DNA from: CAYNQN01 sp964530525
Lineage (GTDB): Bacteria > Actinomycetota > Acidimicrobiia > Acidimicrobiales > Acidimicrobilacustridaceae
Reading direction: 5' to 3'
Length of the DNA stretch: 41,052 nt
Assembly: GCA_964530525.1 (NCBI GenBank)
Contig: CAZHBH010000012.1
Coordinates: 1-41,052 of the forward strand
A model generated the notes under the pieces. That model did not search any database. It had not been told where the DNA came from and worked only from the letters and a program-made list of their open reading frames with translations. A program made the position numbers and the translations under genes. Shown piece after piece: positions 15,854 to 23,707 of the stretch; positions within the stretch are counted from its first letter, which is position 1, and each line of letters opens with the position of its first letter.

Positions 15854-17331
15854 TTAGTCCAAGTATGTTCCCCTCTGCGAACTCAAGACCCAGTAGAGCT
15901 GCCGACACACTCACCGCGGACGAGACCGACGGCACTCGCGCGACTGCACGGAGATGGAGCCGCTACCAGGCGCTCTCATTTCTGTTGCTAATGGCCACAC
16001 TGCCACTGCAATGGCAGGTACTGGCTGGGTCGGGAATTGGGGAACTGAAGTGGTTTCACCTAGCCGCGGCACTGTTTGGGGTTACGGTAATCTCGGCTGG
16101 TCTCGTGCGCCTTACATGGCGGCTGCTCTGGTCAAGGTGTCGCCCATTTATAGCCCCCGCTCTCTACTGGTTCGGCGCCATCAGCATGGCGGCGATTTTC
16201 GGCAAAGGTTCCGAGGCGGCTGTGTCGCGGCAACTAATCTATGCCAGTGTCGGGCTGATCGTAGCGATCTACTTTGCCTTCATACTCCAGAATGTCCGTC
16301 ACAGAGCGTGGCGATATCTGTGGCTGGCCGGCCCGGTCGCGGTCACAGTGTTTGTGATCGTATTTGAGTTCGATGCCCGTGCTGTAGGCGTCAATACAGT
16401 GGAAGTGATCTATAGCGCGGTCTCTGCTGGTGATCCAGGCTTGATCCAAACCCATCTTTTTCGCTCTGTGTTCGTAAGGAGCAACCTTGATAACGAGCTG
16501 GTGGCCTTCGCAGCAAATCTTCGACATGAGATCTTCACATCACTGATTTTAGCTGGCGGGGTAAGTGTTCTGTCAGCGGCGATAGCCCCCCCTCGACGAT
16601 GGCGCCGGTGGTGCATTTGGGTAGCACTGGCGGCGATTGTTGCTCTTGTTGTACTTTCGACTAGTCGCGCGGCGATCGTAATTCTTCTCTTAGGAATGAG
16701 TCCACTCGTCCTCCGAGCGGTGATCAATCGTGCAAGTAGTCTCTCGACTACTGTAGGGGTTATCGCCGGTCTATTTGCTGCAGCGATGCTTGCAGCGGCT
16801 GGAACATTGACATTTGTGTGGAGCCGTTTCACAGAGCAAACAGTCTCGTATGCCGGGCGTTCGGATAGTCTTTCGCGATCCGTGGATCTCATCTTAGAGT
16901 CGCCAGTATTCGGCCCTTCGAGCGTAGAGACAGGATCGGCTCACAACTTTTTGTTGGATTCCTGGATCCTGGGAGGAGTTGTCGCTGGAATCGCAGCCGT
17001 TGTGATGCTGACTGCTCTGGGTGTAAGTCTCTTTCGCATGGGTTGGTCTATCGTCACTTGTCGGCGCTTGGATTGGGTGGCCCTTGCTTTGTTCGGGATG
17101 GGCTGCATTCCCTTCGTTCGGTTTCTGACCGCCGGTGGGGGTGCGCTTCACCTCTCTGGTTGGATGGCGCTGGGGCTCTACGGCGGCGCACTGACGGCAT
17201 TGCGGCGGCACAGTGGCGAGAAGGATCGATTGGCCTTCCGCTCCCGGGAGGGCCTAGGACAGTATCGTTTAGATGCCCCTTCTAGGGCGGCAACGCTGTA
17301 TGGGTCGCAAGGTCTGGACGGTCGTGGTTAA
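15850..17331 (+). CDS. O-antigen polymerase/ligase-like membrane protein (Wzy/WaaL family)
   Basis: This 493-residue integral membrane protein has about ten or more hydrophobic helices starting with SFLLLMATLPLQWQVLAG. The long loop with SRFTEQTVSYAGRSDSL followed by the SAHNFLLDSWILGGVVAG motif is the usual arrangement in Wzy_C/O-antigen-ligase proteins, where His and Arg residues in the periplasmic loop take part in transferring the glycan from undecaprenyl diphosphate. In this setting it is probably the repeat-unit polymerase. The start may be TTG 15850, overlapping the upstream stop, or ATG 15865. Codon use is rich in AT-ending codons compared with genes after 18.4 kb. Confidence 0.78.
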   Translation: MISPSMFPSANSRPSRAADTLTADETDGTRATARRWSRYQALSFLLLMATLPLQWQVLAGSGIGELKWFHLAAALFGVTVISAGLVRLTWRLLWSRCRPFIAPALYWFGAISMAAIFGKGSEAAVSRQLIYASVGLIVAIYFAFILQNVRHRAWRYLWLAGPVAVTVFVIVFEFDARAVGVNTVEVIYSAVSAGDPGLIQTHLFRSVFVRSNLDNELVAFAANLRHEIFTSLILAGGVSVLSAAIAPPRRWRRWCIWVALAAIVALVVLSTSRAAIVILLLGMSPLVLRAVINRASSLSTTVGVIAGLFAAAMLAAAGTLTFVWSRFTEQTVSYAGRSDSLSRSVDLILESPVFGPSSVETGSAHNFLLDSWILGGVVAGIAAVVMLTALGVSLFRMGWSIVTCRRLDWVALALFGMGCIPFVRFLTAGGGALHLSGWMALGLYGGALTALRRHSGEKDRLAFRSREGLGQYRLDAPSRAATLYGSQGLDGRG

Positions 17332-17340
17332 CCTACCGAG

Positions 17341-18192
17341 ATGAGAGAAGCCTTTGCGCGCGCCGTTCTTCAGGGCCTGTTGGCATCGGGCCGTATTTCA
17401 CGGTCAGATCGAGTGTTGGTTGTGTGTGCTGGCTATGCCGATGCGCGACTGTTAAGAAGCCTCGGCTTTACGCGTGGGAAGTGCGTCACTCTTGATTTAA
17501 ACTCAGTCGAGCGGGAAGGCGATACCAGCAGCCCTTTTGTGTGGTGTCAAGCTGATGCCCATAGTTTGCCGTTCGACGATGGAGAGTTCGCGTTTTCATG
17601 GGTAGCCGACGGACTCCACCACTGCCATTCGCCGCATAGAGTTGTCACCGAGATGGCCCGGGTAAGCCGGAATGGTCTTTTGGTAATGGAGAGTCGCGAT
17701 TCGGTTCTTGTGAGAATCGCTTGCCGGCTTGGGTTGGCAGCCGAGTATGAGGCCAATGGCCGACTTTTATCGACGCGCTCCATGGGCGGCGTCGACTTTG
17801 GTTCGGTACCGAACTTCATTTATAGGTGGACGGAGTACGAGTTTGAGAAGGTCCTGTCGTGTTTCGATCCGGCGCGACGATGGGACTACGAGTACTATTA
17901 TGAGTTCAATGTTCCGCGGCGTTTACCTACACCCACGAGGGCGTTTGCTGAGATTGTCGGAAGGGTTGCGACGCAACTTATGCCGCGGCAGGCAAACACG
18001 TTCGCGATGGCGGCATTTCGAGGAGGAGTAAAGCGCTACTTGGAAGGAGTGCCGTCCGGCGGATATCGGCTTCGGCAGGCGCTAGTCAGCAGGGCGGACG
18101 TTGATCGGGCCGTCCGAGCAGAGAAGTCGCAGCGCATCGGGCGAAGGGTCCGCTCGGGGAGCAAGGGAGAGGACGACGGCGAGTACTCCTAA
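17341..18192 (+). CDS. SAM-dependent methyltransferase (class I, type 11-like)
   Basis: This protein has 283 residues. The Rossmann-fold core has a modified motif I (VLVVCAGYADARLL, with fewer glycines than usual), an acidic residue in TLDLNS that would bind SAM ribose, ADAHSLPFDDGEFAFSWVADGLHHC for motif II and post-motif, and MARVSRNGLLVMES. It starts 9 bp after the membrane protein, so it is the last gene of the polysaccharide unit. The C-terminal 40 residues are basic and probably disordered. A glycan O-methyltransferase or a tailoring role is inferred from position. The 254 bp after it hold no gene that I can support. Confidence 0.75.
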   Translation: MREAFARAVLQGLLASGRISRSDRVLVVCAGYADARLLRSLGFTRGKCVTLDLNSVEREGDTSSPFVWCQADAHSLPFDDGEFAFSWVADGLHHCHSPHRVVTEMARVSRNGLLVMESRDSVLVRIACRLGLAAEYEANGRLLSTRSMGGVDFGSVPNFIYRWTEYEFEKVLSCFDPARRWDYEYYYEFNVPRRLPTPTRAFAEIVGRVATQLMPRQANTFAMAAFRGGVKRYLEGVPSGGYRLRQALVSRADVDRAVRAEKSQRIGRRVRSGSKGEDDGEYS

Positions 18193-18433
18193 TGCGTCTG
18201 GTGGGGCCCGCCGCGTGGCGCCTACGTCCGCAGATACTCGCCGTATGTCGTCACCACGTCGGGGCATCACGCTCGTACGCTTCTCTCACCAACCTTTGGG
18301 CTCGTCGGGCCATGGAGAATCCTGGCATGGTGATTCTTGGCGGAGTCTGCGGATGTAGAGGTTCGCCAAAGTGCGGAACTGCTGCTGTGTAGGGGTGTTC
18401 CGCCGACATCGTCGACCGTCCGTGCAAGCTCGA

Positions 18434-18439
18434 TACCTT
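18434..18439 (+). promoter_or_regulatory. -10 box (TACCTT) of a leaderless promoter for the sirtuin gene
   Basis: TACCTT lies 7 nt before the GTG at 18447, so transcription would start at or next to the start codon. There is no Shine-Dalgarno. Confidence 0.5.
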
Positions 18440-18446
18440 GCCGGGC

Positions 18447-19229
18447 GTGACGGAGAAGGCTCGAGCATCCAGCGGCCCAGACGGACCCCTCATGGCTGAG
18501 GCGCGACGTCTCGTTGACCAGGCATGCAAGATCACGGTGCTCACGGGGGCCGGGATCTCGACCGACAGCGGGATCCCCGACTTCCGGGGGCCCAACGGGG
18601 TGTGGACCAAGGACCCGGAGGCCGAGAAGACCTCCGACATCGCCTACTACACCACCGATCCTGCCGTGAGGGCTAGGGCGTGGCAGGGCCGGGTGGCCTG
18701 GTTCGACGCGGAGCCCCAGCCCAACGACGGCCATCGTGCGCTCGTGGCGTTGCAACGGCGCGGGACGCTGCACACCGTGGTGACCCAGAACATCGACGGG
18801 CTCCACCAGGCTGCCGGCATCGACCCTGCGTCGGTGGTGGAGGTCCACGGCGCCCTGCGAGACGTCGTGTGCCTGGCCTGCGGCGAGCGCACTCCGGCAG
18901 GGCCCACCCTCGATCGGGTGAGGGCCGGCGAGGCCGACCCCGAGTGCCTCACCTGCGGGGGGATGCTGAAGTCGGCCACCATCTCGTTCGGCCAGGCCCT
19001 GGTGCCCCACGACTGGGCACGAGCCGAGCGGGCAGCCCTGGAGTGCGACCTGATGCTGGCCGTGGGCTCGACGCTCTCGGTGTACCCCGCCGCCGGCCTG
19101 GTGCACCTGGCTGCCGCCGAAGGGGCGCCGGTGGTGATCGTGAACGGGGAGCCCACCGAGCTCGACCACCTTGCCACCGTGGCCATCCACGGCCCCATCA
19201 CCGGCTCGTTGCAGGCCCTCCTCGGCTGA
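18447..19229 (+). CDS. Sirtuin, NAD-dependent protein deacylase (Sir2 family)
   Basis: This 260-residue Sir2-family enzyme would remove acyl groups from lysine using NAD. It has TVLTGAGISTDSGIPDFRG (NAD site), VTQNIDGLHQAAG, the catalytic His in VEVHGALRD, and four zinc-ligand cysteines in CLAC and CLTC (about residues 145-175), then GSTLSVYPAAGL. All core motifs are intact. The GTG at 18447 is preferred because of the promoter spacing. TTG 18438 and ATG 18492 are alternatives. It is the first gene with the strongly GC-rich codon usage that continues to the end of the window, so the island boundary falls just upstream. Confidence 0.9.
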   Translation: MTEKARASSGPDGPLMAEARRLVDQACKITVLTGAGISTDSGIPDFRGPNGVWTKDPEAEKTSDIAYYTTDPAVRARAWQGRVAWFDAEPQPNDGHRALVALQRRGTLHTVVTQNIDGLHQAAGIDPASVVEVHGALRDVVCLACGERTPAGPTLDRVRAGEADPECLTCGGMLKSATISFGQALVPHDWARAERAALECDLMLAVGSTLSVYPAAGLVHLAAAEGAPVVIVNGEPTELDHLATVAIHGPITGSLQALLG

Positions 19230-19443
19230 TCGCGTTCAGCGAGCTCGATACCAGGTCGACGACTCAGATCAGCTCGCTCGCCGTCGAGGTGCACGGCGGC
19301 TTCCGCAGCCAGCAGCGTGGATGCTCGGCACGGCCATCTCGGTCGCCGTCCTGATCGTCGCCCTCCGCCCCTTGGCCGAGCTCGTCCCAGAGGAGAGGCA
19401 GGCCTTCGGCTGGTGACCTCGCCCACGGGTTGGGGAGCGTCGA

Positions 19444-19449
19444 TAGCAT
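19444..19449 (+). promoter_or_regulatory. -10 box (TAGCAT) of a leaderless promoter
   Basis: TAGCAT ends 8 nt before the GTG at 19458 of the Coq4-motif gene. This supports that start over an in-frame upstream TTG-type start. Confidence 0.5.
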
Positions 19450-19457
19450 CGGGCGGC

Positions 19458-20606
19458 GTGACACCCTCGCCCCCGCCTTGGACGTCCGAAGCCGACGCCG
19501 AGGAGGCGCTGGCGATCGTGCGGGCGATGGCCACCGTGGCGGGCGACGGCGGGGCAACGCCGTTGTCGGTGATGGACCGGCGGGGGATCGACACGGCCTG
19601 GGCGCTCGTGTTCGGCCGCACCCCTCCCGAGGGCGACGCCGCCTTCGAGCCCATCGAGCCGGCCGAGCTGGCCTCGAAGGTGAAGGGCCGCGACCTGCGG
19701 CTCACCGCCGTGCGGCTGATGGCCGTGATGGCCTTCGTGGACGGCATCGTGGAGCAGGCCAAGCTCCAGCAGGTGGTGTCGATCGCATCGGCCCTCGAGG
19801 TGGACCAGGCCTTCGTGCAGGCCATCGCCCACATGGCGGCCGACGACGTGCACTGGGCGGGCATGGACATGCTGCACCACAACGTGGCCAGCATCCCCGG
19901 GATGTCGTGGAACCCCGAAGACCCCGTGAGCGCGTTCCTCCCGTTCCGGGACGGCCACGGCGACCCGGCCCTGGCCGAGCGCTACCACGCCCTGGCCCAC
20001 CAGCCGGCGGGCACGCTCGGCAACGCCTTCTACCACCACTACCACGACAACCACTTCGCCTTCCCCGGCGAGGAGTGGGGCGTGGTCGAGGCGTGGGGCA
20101 CCCCGCACGACTGCCTACACCTCCTCTCGGGCTACAGCACCAGCGCGCAGGGCGAGCTGCTGGTGGCGGTGTTCAACGGCGCCAGCCTCTCGAAGCCGGG
20201 CGACCCCTTCGAGAGCCACGTGCTGCCGGTGATCCTCACCTACCACCTGGGGATCGAGCTGAACAAGGGGATAAACAAGGGCGATCGGGAGCGGATGGAC
20301 AAGGACCCGTCGTGGCGTGACAACTTCGAGGGCAACGTGCACCTGGGCCTCGATCCCGCGAAGGTCTGGGTGTCGTGGGCCCGAGGGAAGGCCATGAGCA
20401 CCGACCTGTTCTCGGGCACCTGGGACTTCTGGGACCACGTGGGCGACGACCTCGGCGAGCTGCGCGCCCGATACGGCGTGGATCCTCTGGATCCGGCCTT
20501 CGCCGCGGTGGAGGACGCCCAGGTCGACCGGAACGACTTCGCCCGCCCCGGCAAGCCCCTGCCCCAGCTCAGCGGCGTGGGCATAGCCGAGCGCCCCACC
20601 ACCTGA
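19458..20606 (+). CDS. TerB-like plus Coq4-like two-part protein
   Basis: This 382-residue protein has an N-terminal half (about 75-132) with helices resembling the TerB fold (RLMAVMAFVDGIVEQAKLQQ, then QAFVQAIAHMA). The C-terminal half contains the full metal-binding signature of Coq4, HDxxHx11E: H217-D218-x2-H221, then E233 (HDCLHLLSGYSTSAQGE), preceded by AGTLGNAFYHHYHDNHF, which matches the Coq4 GTLG...Y region. Coq4 acts in ubiquinone synthesis, where it is linked to C1 decarboxylation/hydroxylation of the ring, but actinobacteria normally use menaquinone. The role here is therefore unknown. No signal peptide is seen. It is followed 57 bp later by an SRPBCC gene with its own promoter. 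Confidence 0.7.
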   Translation: MTPSPPPWTSEADAEEALAIVRAMATVAGDGGATPLSVMDRRGIDTAWALVFGRTPPEGDAAFEPIEPAELASKVKGRDLRLTAVRLMAVMAFVDGIVEQAKLQQVVSIASALEVDQAFVQAIAHMAADDVHWAGMDMLHHNVASIPGMSWNPEDPVSAFLPFRDGHGDPALAERYHALAHQPAGTLGNAFYHHYHDNHFAFPGEEWGVVEAWGTPHDCLHLLSGYSTSAQGELLVAVFNGASLSKPGDPFESHVLPVILTYHLGIELNKGINKGDRERMDKDPSWRDNFEGNVHLGLDPAKVWVSWARGKAMSTDLFSGTWDFWDHVGDDLGELRARYGVDPLDPAFAAVEDAQVDRNDFARPGKPLPQLSGVGIAERPTT

Positions 20607-20649
20607 GCTGCCCTCGTCCTGCACCTGCACCTCGCTCGGGGAAGGGGGC

Positions 20650-20655
20650 AATACT
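20650..20655 (+). promoter_or_regulatory. -10 box (AATACT) of a leaderless promoter
   Basis: AATACT ends 8 nt before the ATG at 20664. No ribosome site is present. Confidence 0.4.
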
Positions 20656-20663
20656 TCGGTGGC

Positions 20664-21107
20664 ATGGCCACCATCCAGGTGAAGACCACGATCCGAGCTC
20701 CGGTGGAGCGGGTGTGGGCGCACCTGGAGGACGTCGGCTCGCACGTGGAGTGGATGGCCGAGGCCGTGTCGATACGTTTCCTGAGCCCTCAGCGCCAGGG
20801 CGTGGGCACCACCTTCGACTGCGACACCAGGTTGGGCCCCCTTCGCACGGTTGACCGGATGACCATCACGGAGTGGGTGCCTCCCGGGGTCATGGGCGTG
20901 AGCCACACCGGGGCGGTGACCGGGGTCGGGAGGTTCACGCTCACCTCGCTGGCCGCAGGGCGGAGCCTCCTGGTGTGGACCGAGGAGCTCACCTTCCCCT
21001 GGCAGCTCGGTGGCCCGCCGGGCGCGGCGATGGGGGCCTTGGCCCTTCGGCTGGTGTGGCGGCGCAACCTGGCCCGCCTGCGCCGCTTGGTGGAGGCGGG
21101 GGCCTAG
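20664..21107 (+). CDS. SRPBCC-family protein (polyketide cyclase/dehydrase-like)
   Basis: This 147-residue single-domain protein has the START-like SRPBCC pattern: IQVKTTIRAPVERVWAHLEDVGSHVEWM at the N-terminus, a central GTTFDCDTRLG strand pair, and a long C-terminal amphipathic helix ending RRNLARLRRLVEAGA. Such proteins bind hydrophobic ligands in a deep pocket. Ligand and function cannot be read from the sequence. No signal peptide. The 117 bp up to the convergent MDMPI/DinB gene hold nothing recognisable. Confidence 0.8.
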   Translation: MATIQVKTTIRAPVERVWAHLEDVGSHVEWMAEAVSIRFLSPQRQGVGTTFDCDTRLGPLRTVDRMTITEWVPPGVMGVSHTGAVTGVGRFTLTSLAAGRSLLVWTEELTFPWQLGGPPGAAMGALALRLVWRRNLARLRRLVEAGA

Positions 21108-21224
21108 GAGCGGCCAGCTCCGCATCGGAGACGATCCCCGCGACCTCGGTGGGGATGGCGCCGGACGATCTCCCTCCGTTGGTCCACCTAGAGCCGACCT
21201 CGGACCAGGGACGGGGGCAGTGGG

Positions 21225-21866
21225 TCAGAAGACGCTGTAGCCCTCGGGGAGGGGGCGGCGCCCGGTGAGGCTCCACAGCACGGCATCGGCATCGGCCTGG
21301 TGGCCCTGGGCGGCGAGGGCCACCGAGAACAGCAGGCTCAGCTCGGTGGCGGCTCGGTCGGGCCGAGGCTCGATGCCAGTGGCCGCCTCGAGGTCGAGCC
21401 GGTGCACGGTGAGCTCGTAGACGCGGCTCGGCAGGTAGTCGATGAGGCGCATGGCGCCGCCCGGCGTGACCACCACGGCGTCGTCGCGGGCGGCATCGAC
21501 TGCCTCGAGGGTGTCGGTGACGAGCTGGGCCACGGCGGATGCGGGGTCGTCGCCCAGCGACCGGGCAGCCCTGCGCCCTCGCTCGGCGATCTGGGCGTGG
21601 TCGACCAGGGGGGCCAGCCGGGTGAAGTAGTCGGTGGGCCCCTCGAGCACCTCGGTGCCCTCGGGCGCTCCCTCTTGCAGGTAGAAGGTGACGGTGGTGA
21701 GCGCCCGGCCGGTGTGGCCCACCAGCTCTCGCACCGTCCACTCGCCCAGGCCCGGCTCGTCCCACAGCTGGTCGGGCACGGCGGCCACCGCTGCGGCGAA
21801 GGCCTTGGCCGACGATGCGAACGCCCCCCTGGTGAACGACGGTTCCAAGCTCCACCCTGCTGACAT
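21225..21866 (-). CDS. Maleylpyruvate isomerase-family protein (MDMPI/DinB-like)
   Basis: This 213-residue protein has the mycothiol-dependent maleylpyruvate isomerase N-terminal (DinB four-helix) domain: a first helix FASSAKAFAAAVAAVPDQLWDEPGLGEWTVRELVGHTGRAL, with the metal-ligand His in VGHTGRA, and the YELTVHRLDLEAATG segment carrying Glu and His of the probable metal triad. Relatives are thiol-dependent enzymes in mycothiol-making actinobacteria, but most are uncharacterised. TAGGGT lies 6 nt before the ATG, indicating a leaderless transcript. Confidence 0.75.
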   Translation of the reverse strand: MSAGWSLEPSFTRGAFASSAKAFAAAVAAVPDQLWDEPGLGEWTVRELVGHTGRALTTVTFYLQEGAPEGTEVLEGPTDYFTRLAPLVDHAQIAERGRRAARSLGDDPASAVAQLVTDTLEAVDAARDDAVVVTPGGAMRLIDYLPSRVYELTVHRLDLEAATGIEPRPDRAATELSLLFSVALAAQGHQADADAVLWSLTGRRPLPEGYSVF

Positions 21867-21872
21867 GTTCGG

Positions 21873-21878
21873 ACCCTA
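21873..21878 (-). promoter_or_regulatory. -10 box (TAGGGT, minus strand) of a leaderless promoter
   Basis: Read on the minus strand, TAGGGT is followed by 6 nt and then the ATG at 21866. Confidence 0.5.
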
Positions 21879-22026
21879 CGCCAGGCCCAAGGCGCGCACC
21901 CGGGTGGTTTAGGCGGGCGGGAGGGCCGTGCGCTCGGGCGGACGGTGGGCCCGTTCGGCCCCGAGCCGGGGTCGCCTGCCACGACCGGCTGGCACCGGAG
22001 GCGAGAGGGTGCCGGGAGGGTTCCCC

Positions 22027-22032
22027 TACCCT
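22027..22032 (+). promoter_or_regulatory. -10 box (TACCCT) of a leaderless promoter
   Basis: TACCCT is followed by 8 nt and then the ATG at 22041. Confidence 0.45.
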
Positions 22033-22040
22033 GGCGGGTG

Positions 22041-22406
22041 ATGCGCTACTTCACCGTGGAAGAGGCCCGAGCTGCGCTGCCAGAGCTGCTGGAGGTGGCC
22101 GAGGAGGTCATAGGGCTGCGCGCCGAGCTGGTGGAGGCGGGCAGGGCTCACAACGCAGGCGCCCCCGTGATGGCACTGGCCGACCTGAAGGCCATGGAGG
22201 CCCGCATGGGCGAGCTGATCGACGGGCTCACCGAGAGGGGCCTGGAGGTGAAGGGCTTCGCACCCCTGCTGGTGGACTTCCCGGCTCTCGTGGGAGGCCA
22301 GGAGGTGCTGCTGTGCTGGCTGGAGGGCGACACCTCCCTCGATTGGTACCACGACGCCGAGCTGGGCTTCGCAGGCCGCCGGCGCCTCTCCGATCTGGAA
22401 GACTGA
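22041..22406 (+). CDS. DUF2203 family protein
   Basis: This 121-residue protein matches the DUF2203 pattern: MRYFTVEEARAALPELLEVAEEV at the start, a coiled helix pair, GLEVKGFAPLLVDFPAL, then LLCWLEGDTSLDWYHDAELGFAGRRRL at the end. The family is widespread in bacteria and of unknown function. It has no signal peptide or membrane segment and is probably cytoplasmic. The next gene starts 6 bp after its stop, so the two are likely co-transcribed. Confidence 0.85.
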   Translation: MRYFTVEEARAALPELLEVAEEVIGLRAELVEAGRAHNAGAPVMALADLKAMEARMGELIDGLTERGLEVKGFAPLLVDFPALVGGQEVLLCWLEGDTSLDWYHDAELGFAGRRRLSDLED

Positions 22407-22412
22407 CCCGCC

Positions 22413-22898
22413 ATGACGGGGACATCTTCCAGCAAGCGGGCCCTGGCGCCCGTGCTCGTGATCGTCGCGGCACTGGCGCTCGGCACCGGGCTGGCGGTGG
22501 GCTGCGTGAGCGCCGACACGTCCTCGAAGGACGATGCTTCGGGGGCCCCCACCACCACGCTCTCGGAGCCGCCGAACCTGGTGGGCACCTGGACGGGCGA
22601 CTACTCCTACCCGTTCGCCGGTCCCGACGGATCGCCCGTCGCCGTGCCCGCCCACGAGCGGCTCACGATCGACCACCAAGAGGGTGGCCTGGTGTGGGGA
22701 CACGACGAGTTCGTGGACCGAGGCCAGGTGATCCGCATACCGGTGCGGGGAACGGTGGACGTGCACGGCGTGCTCGTGCTGGCCGAGGAGAGCGGCTGGT
22801 TCCGCGGCGAGCTGCAGCCCGACGGATCGATGCTGGTGCGCTTCGCTCGCACCGACGACCAGTTCACCGCCTTCTCCACGGTGCTCACCCGCTCCTAG
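22413..22898 (+). CDS. Secreted or lipoprotein-like hypothetical protein
   Basis: This 161-residue protein has an N-terminal signal sequence (SSKRALAPVLVIVAALALGT) followed by GLAVGC, a weak lipobox with Cys near residue 31. After a Ser/Thr-rich linker, the domain beginning NLVGTWTGDYSYPF suggests a small beta-rich (lipocalin-like) fold, with LTIDHQEGG and GRGTVDVHGVLVL-like strands. I do not recognise the family. Export and membrane anchoring are likely. The function is unknown. Confidence 0.7.
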   Translation: MTGTSSSKRALAPVLVIVAALALGTGLAVGCVSADTSSKDDASGAPTTTLSEPPNLVGTWTGDYSYPFAGPDGSPVAVPAHERLTIDHQEGGLVWGHDEFVDRGQVIRIPVRGTVDVHGVLVLAEESGWFRGELQPDGSMLVRFARTDDQFTAFSTVLTRS

Positions 22899-22946
22899 GG
22901 CACCAGGCCGGCGCCCCCGGTCCCTGGGGCAAGCGTCGGGGAAGCT

Positions 22947-23204
22947 TCAGCCGCCCCTCGTGCAGCCGGCCCCGGGCGTGGGGCTCGACCGGCCTCGGAT
23001 GCCTCCACGGCGCCTCTCGCCCGTGCCCACCACCACCAGGTCGAGGCCCAGGGCCCGAAGGACGTCTATGGCCTTGTCGAGCCGGACGCTCGGCTTCCCG
23101 GTCTCGAGCATGTGCACGAACCGCACCGAGCACCCGGCTCGCTCGGCGAGCGCACGTTGGTTCATGCCGAGCTCTCGCCGTCGTTCCCTCACCGTCGCCG
23201 GCAT
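22947..23204 (-). CDS. Small XRE-family transcriptional regulator (HipB/y4mF-like)
   Basis: This protein of about 85 residues is almost entirely a Cro/C1-type helix-turn-helix: TVRERRRELGMNQRALAERAGCSVRFVHMLETGKPSVRLDKAIDVLRALGLDLVVV. The LETGKPSVRLDK stretch is typical of the HipB/y4mF antitoxin-type regulators. No HipA kinase or other toxin gene is adjacent. The reading frame is open upstream to 23519, but that part has no protein-like character, so the ATG at 23204 is preferred. The C-terminal 20 residues are Gly/Arg-rich. The upstream region is full of repeats that could be its operators. Confidence 0.75.
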   Translation of the reverse strand: MPATVRERRRELGMNQRALAERAGCSVRFVHMLETGKPSVRLDKAIDVLRALGLDLVVVGTGERRRGGIRGRSSPTPGAGCTRGG

Positions 23205-23236
23205 CACCGCAACAGGGGCGCCGCCGGTGTGTGAAC

Positions 23237-23558
23237 GTGCACGACCGTGCTCAGATGGGCGATTTTGACGTGACGACATCGAACCAACATAGCGAATGGC
23301 ACGACCGTGCACATGGCAACGGATTCGGCAGATCTGGGAACGCAGAGAAAGGCCATTTCTGCACGGCCATGAGATTTGACGCGCACAGGGTTTCGCCCGC
23401 GTCAAAATTCGATGGTCCGGCATGATCGTGCATCTTTGACGCGGGGCAGTGCTGGGATTCTGATGATGCTCAGCAGGGTTATCCCACTCGTGCACTTTTG
23501 ACGCGGTTTGACGCGTCACCCCTGGGTTTGATCACGAAGTGGTGATTTCGCGTCAAAA
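23237..23558. repeat. Repeat cluster upstream of the XRE gene: TTTTGACGCG boxes and GCACGACCGTGC palindromes
   Basis: The 503-bp stretch from 23205 to 23707 has no gene. It holds seven copies of TTTTGACGCG or close variants: plus-strand at 23263, 23374, 23434, 23496 and 23506, reversed at 23398 and 23549. It also has near-palindromic GCACG-AC-CGTGC sites at 23239-23250 and 23299-23310, with relatives at 23420-23433 (GCATGATCGTGCAT), 23360-23369 and 23486-23495. On the minus strand most units read GCGTCAAA followed by TGCACGA. Forward and reversed boxes can pair (23375-23406 and 23496-23558). GTCACCC also recurs three times to the right (23516, 23572, 23583). This is probably a multi-site operator, but the function is not known. 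Confidence 0.65.
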
Positions 23559-23707
23559 GTGGACTGATCGGGTCACCCAGACGTCACCCGGGTGAGCTGG
23601 AGCGCCGAACGGGGGACGGGGCCGGAGGGGACGGGCGCGCCGACAGCAGCGTTCGGAGCTGATCCTCGCCTGGAGCCCGGGTGGGGGCCGGATGCGCCTA
23701 GGTGGAG

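Noticed and set aside
18193..18446. Possible small gene or RNA between the methyltransferase and sirtuin genes
   Set aside because: Short open frames exist on both strands, but none has a ribosome site, a motif or a convincing length, and no tRNA-like fold was apparent.
23205..23519. N-terminal extension of the XRE regulator
   Set aside because: The translated segment is not protein-like, and it covers the repeat cluster, which is better explained as regulatory DNA.
23237..23558. CRISPR array or iteron-type replication origin in the repeat cluster
   Set aside because: Repeat units are short, irregularly spaced and in both orientations, with no uniform spacers. No Rep, DnaA or Cas gene is nearby, and only one imperfect DnaA-like box (TTATCCCAC) is seen.
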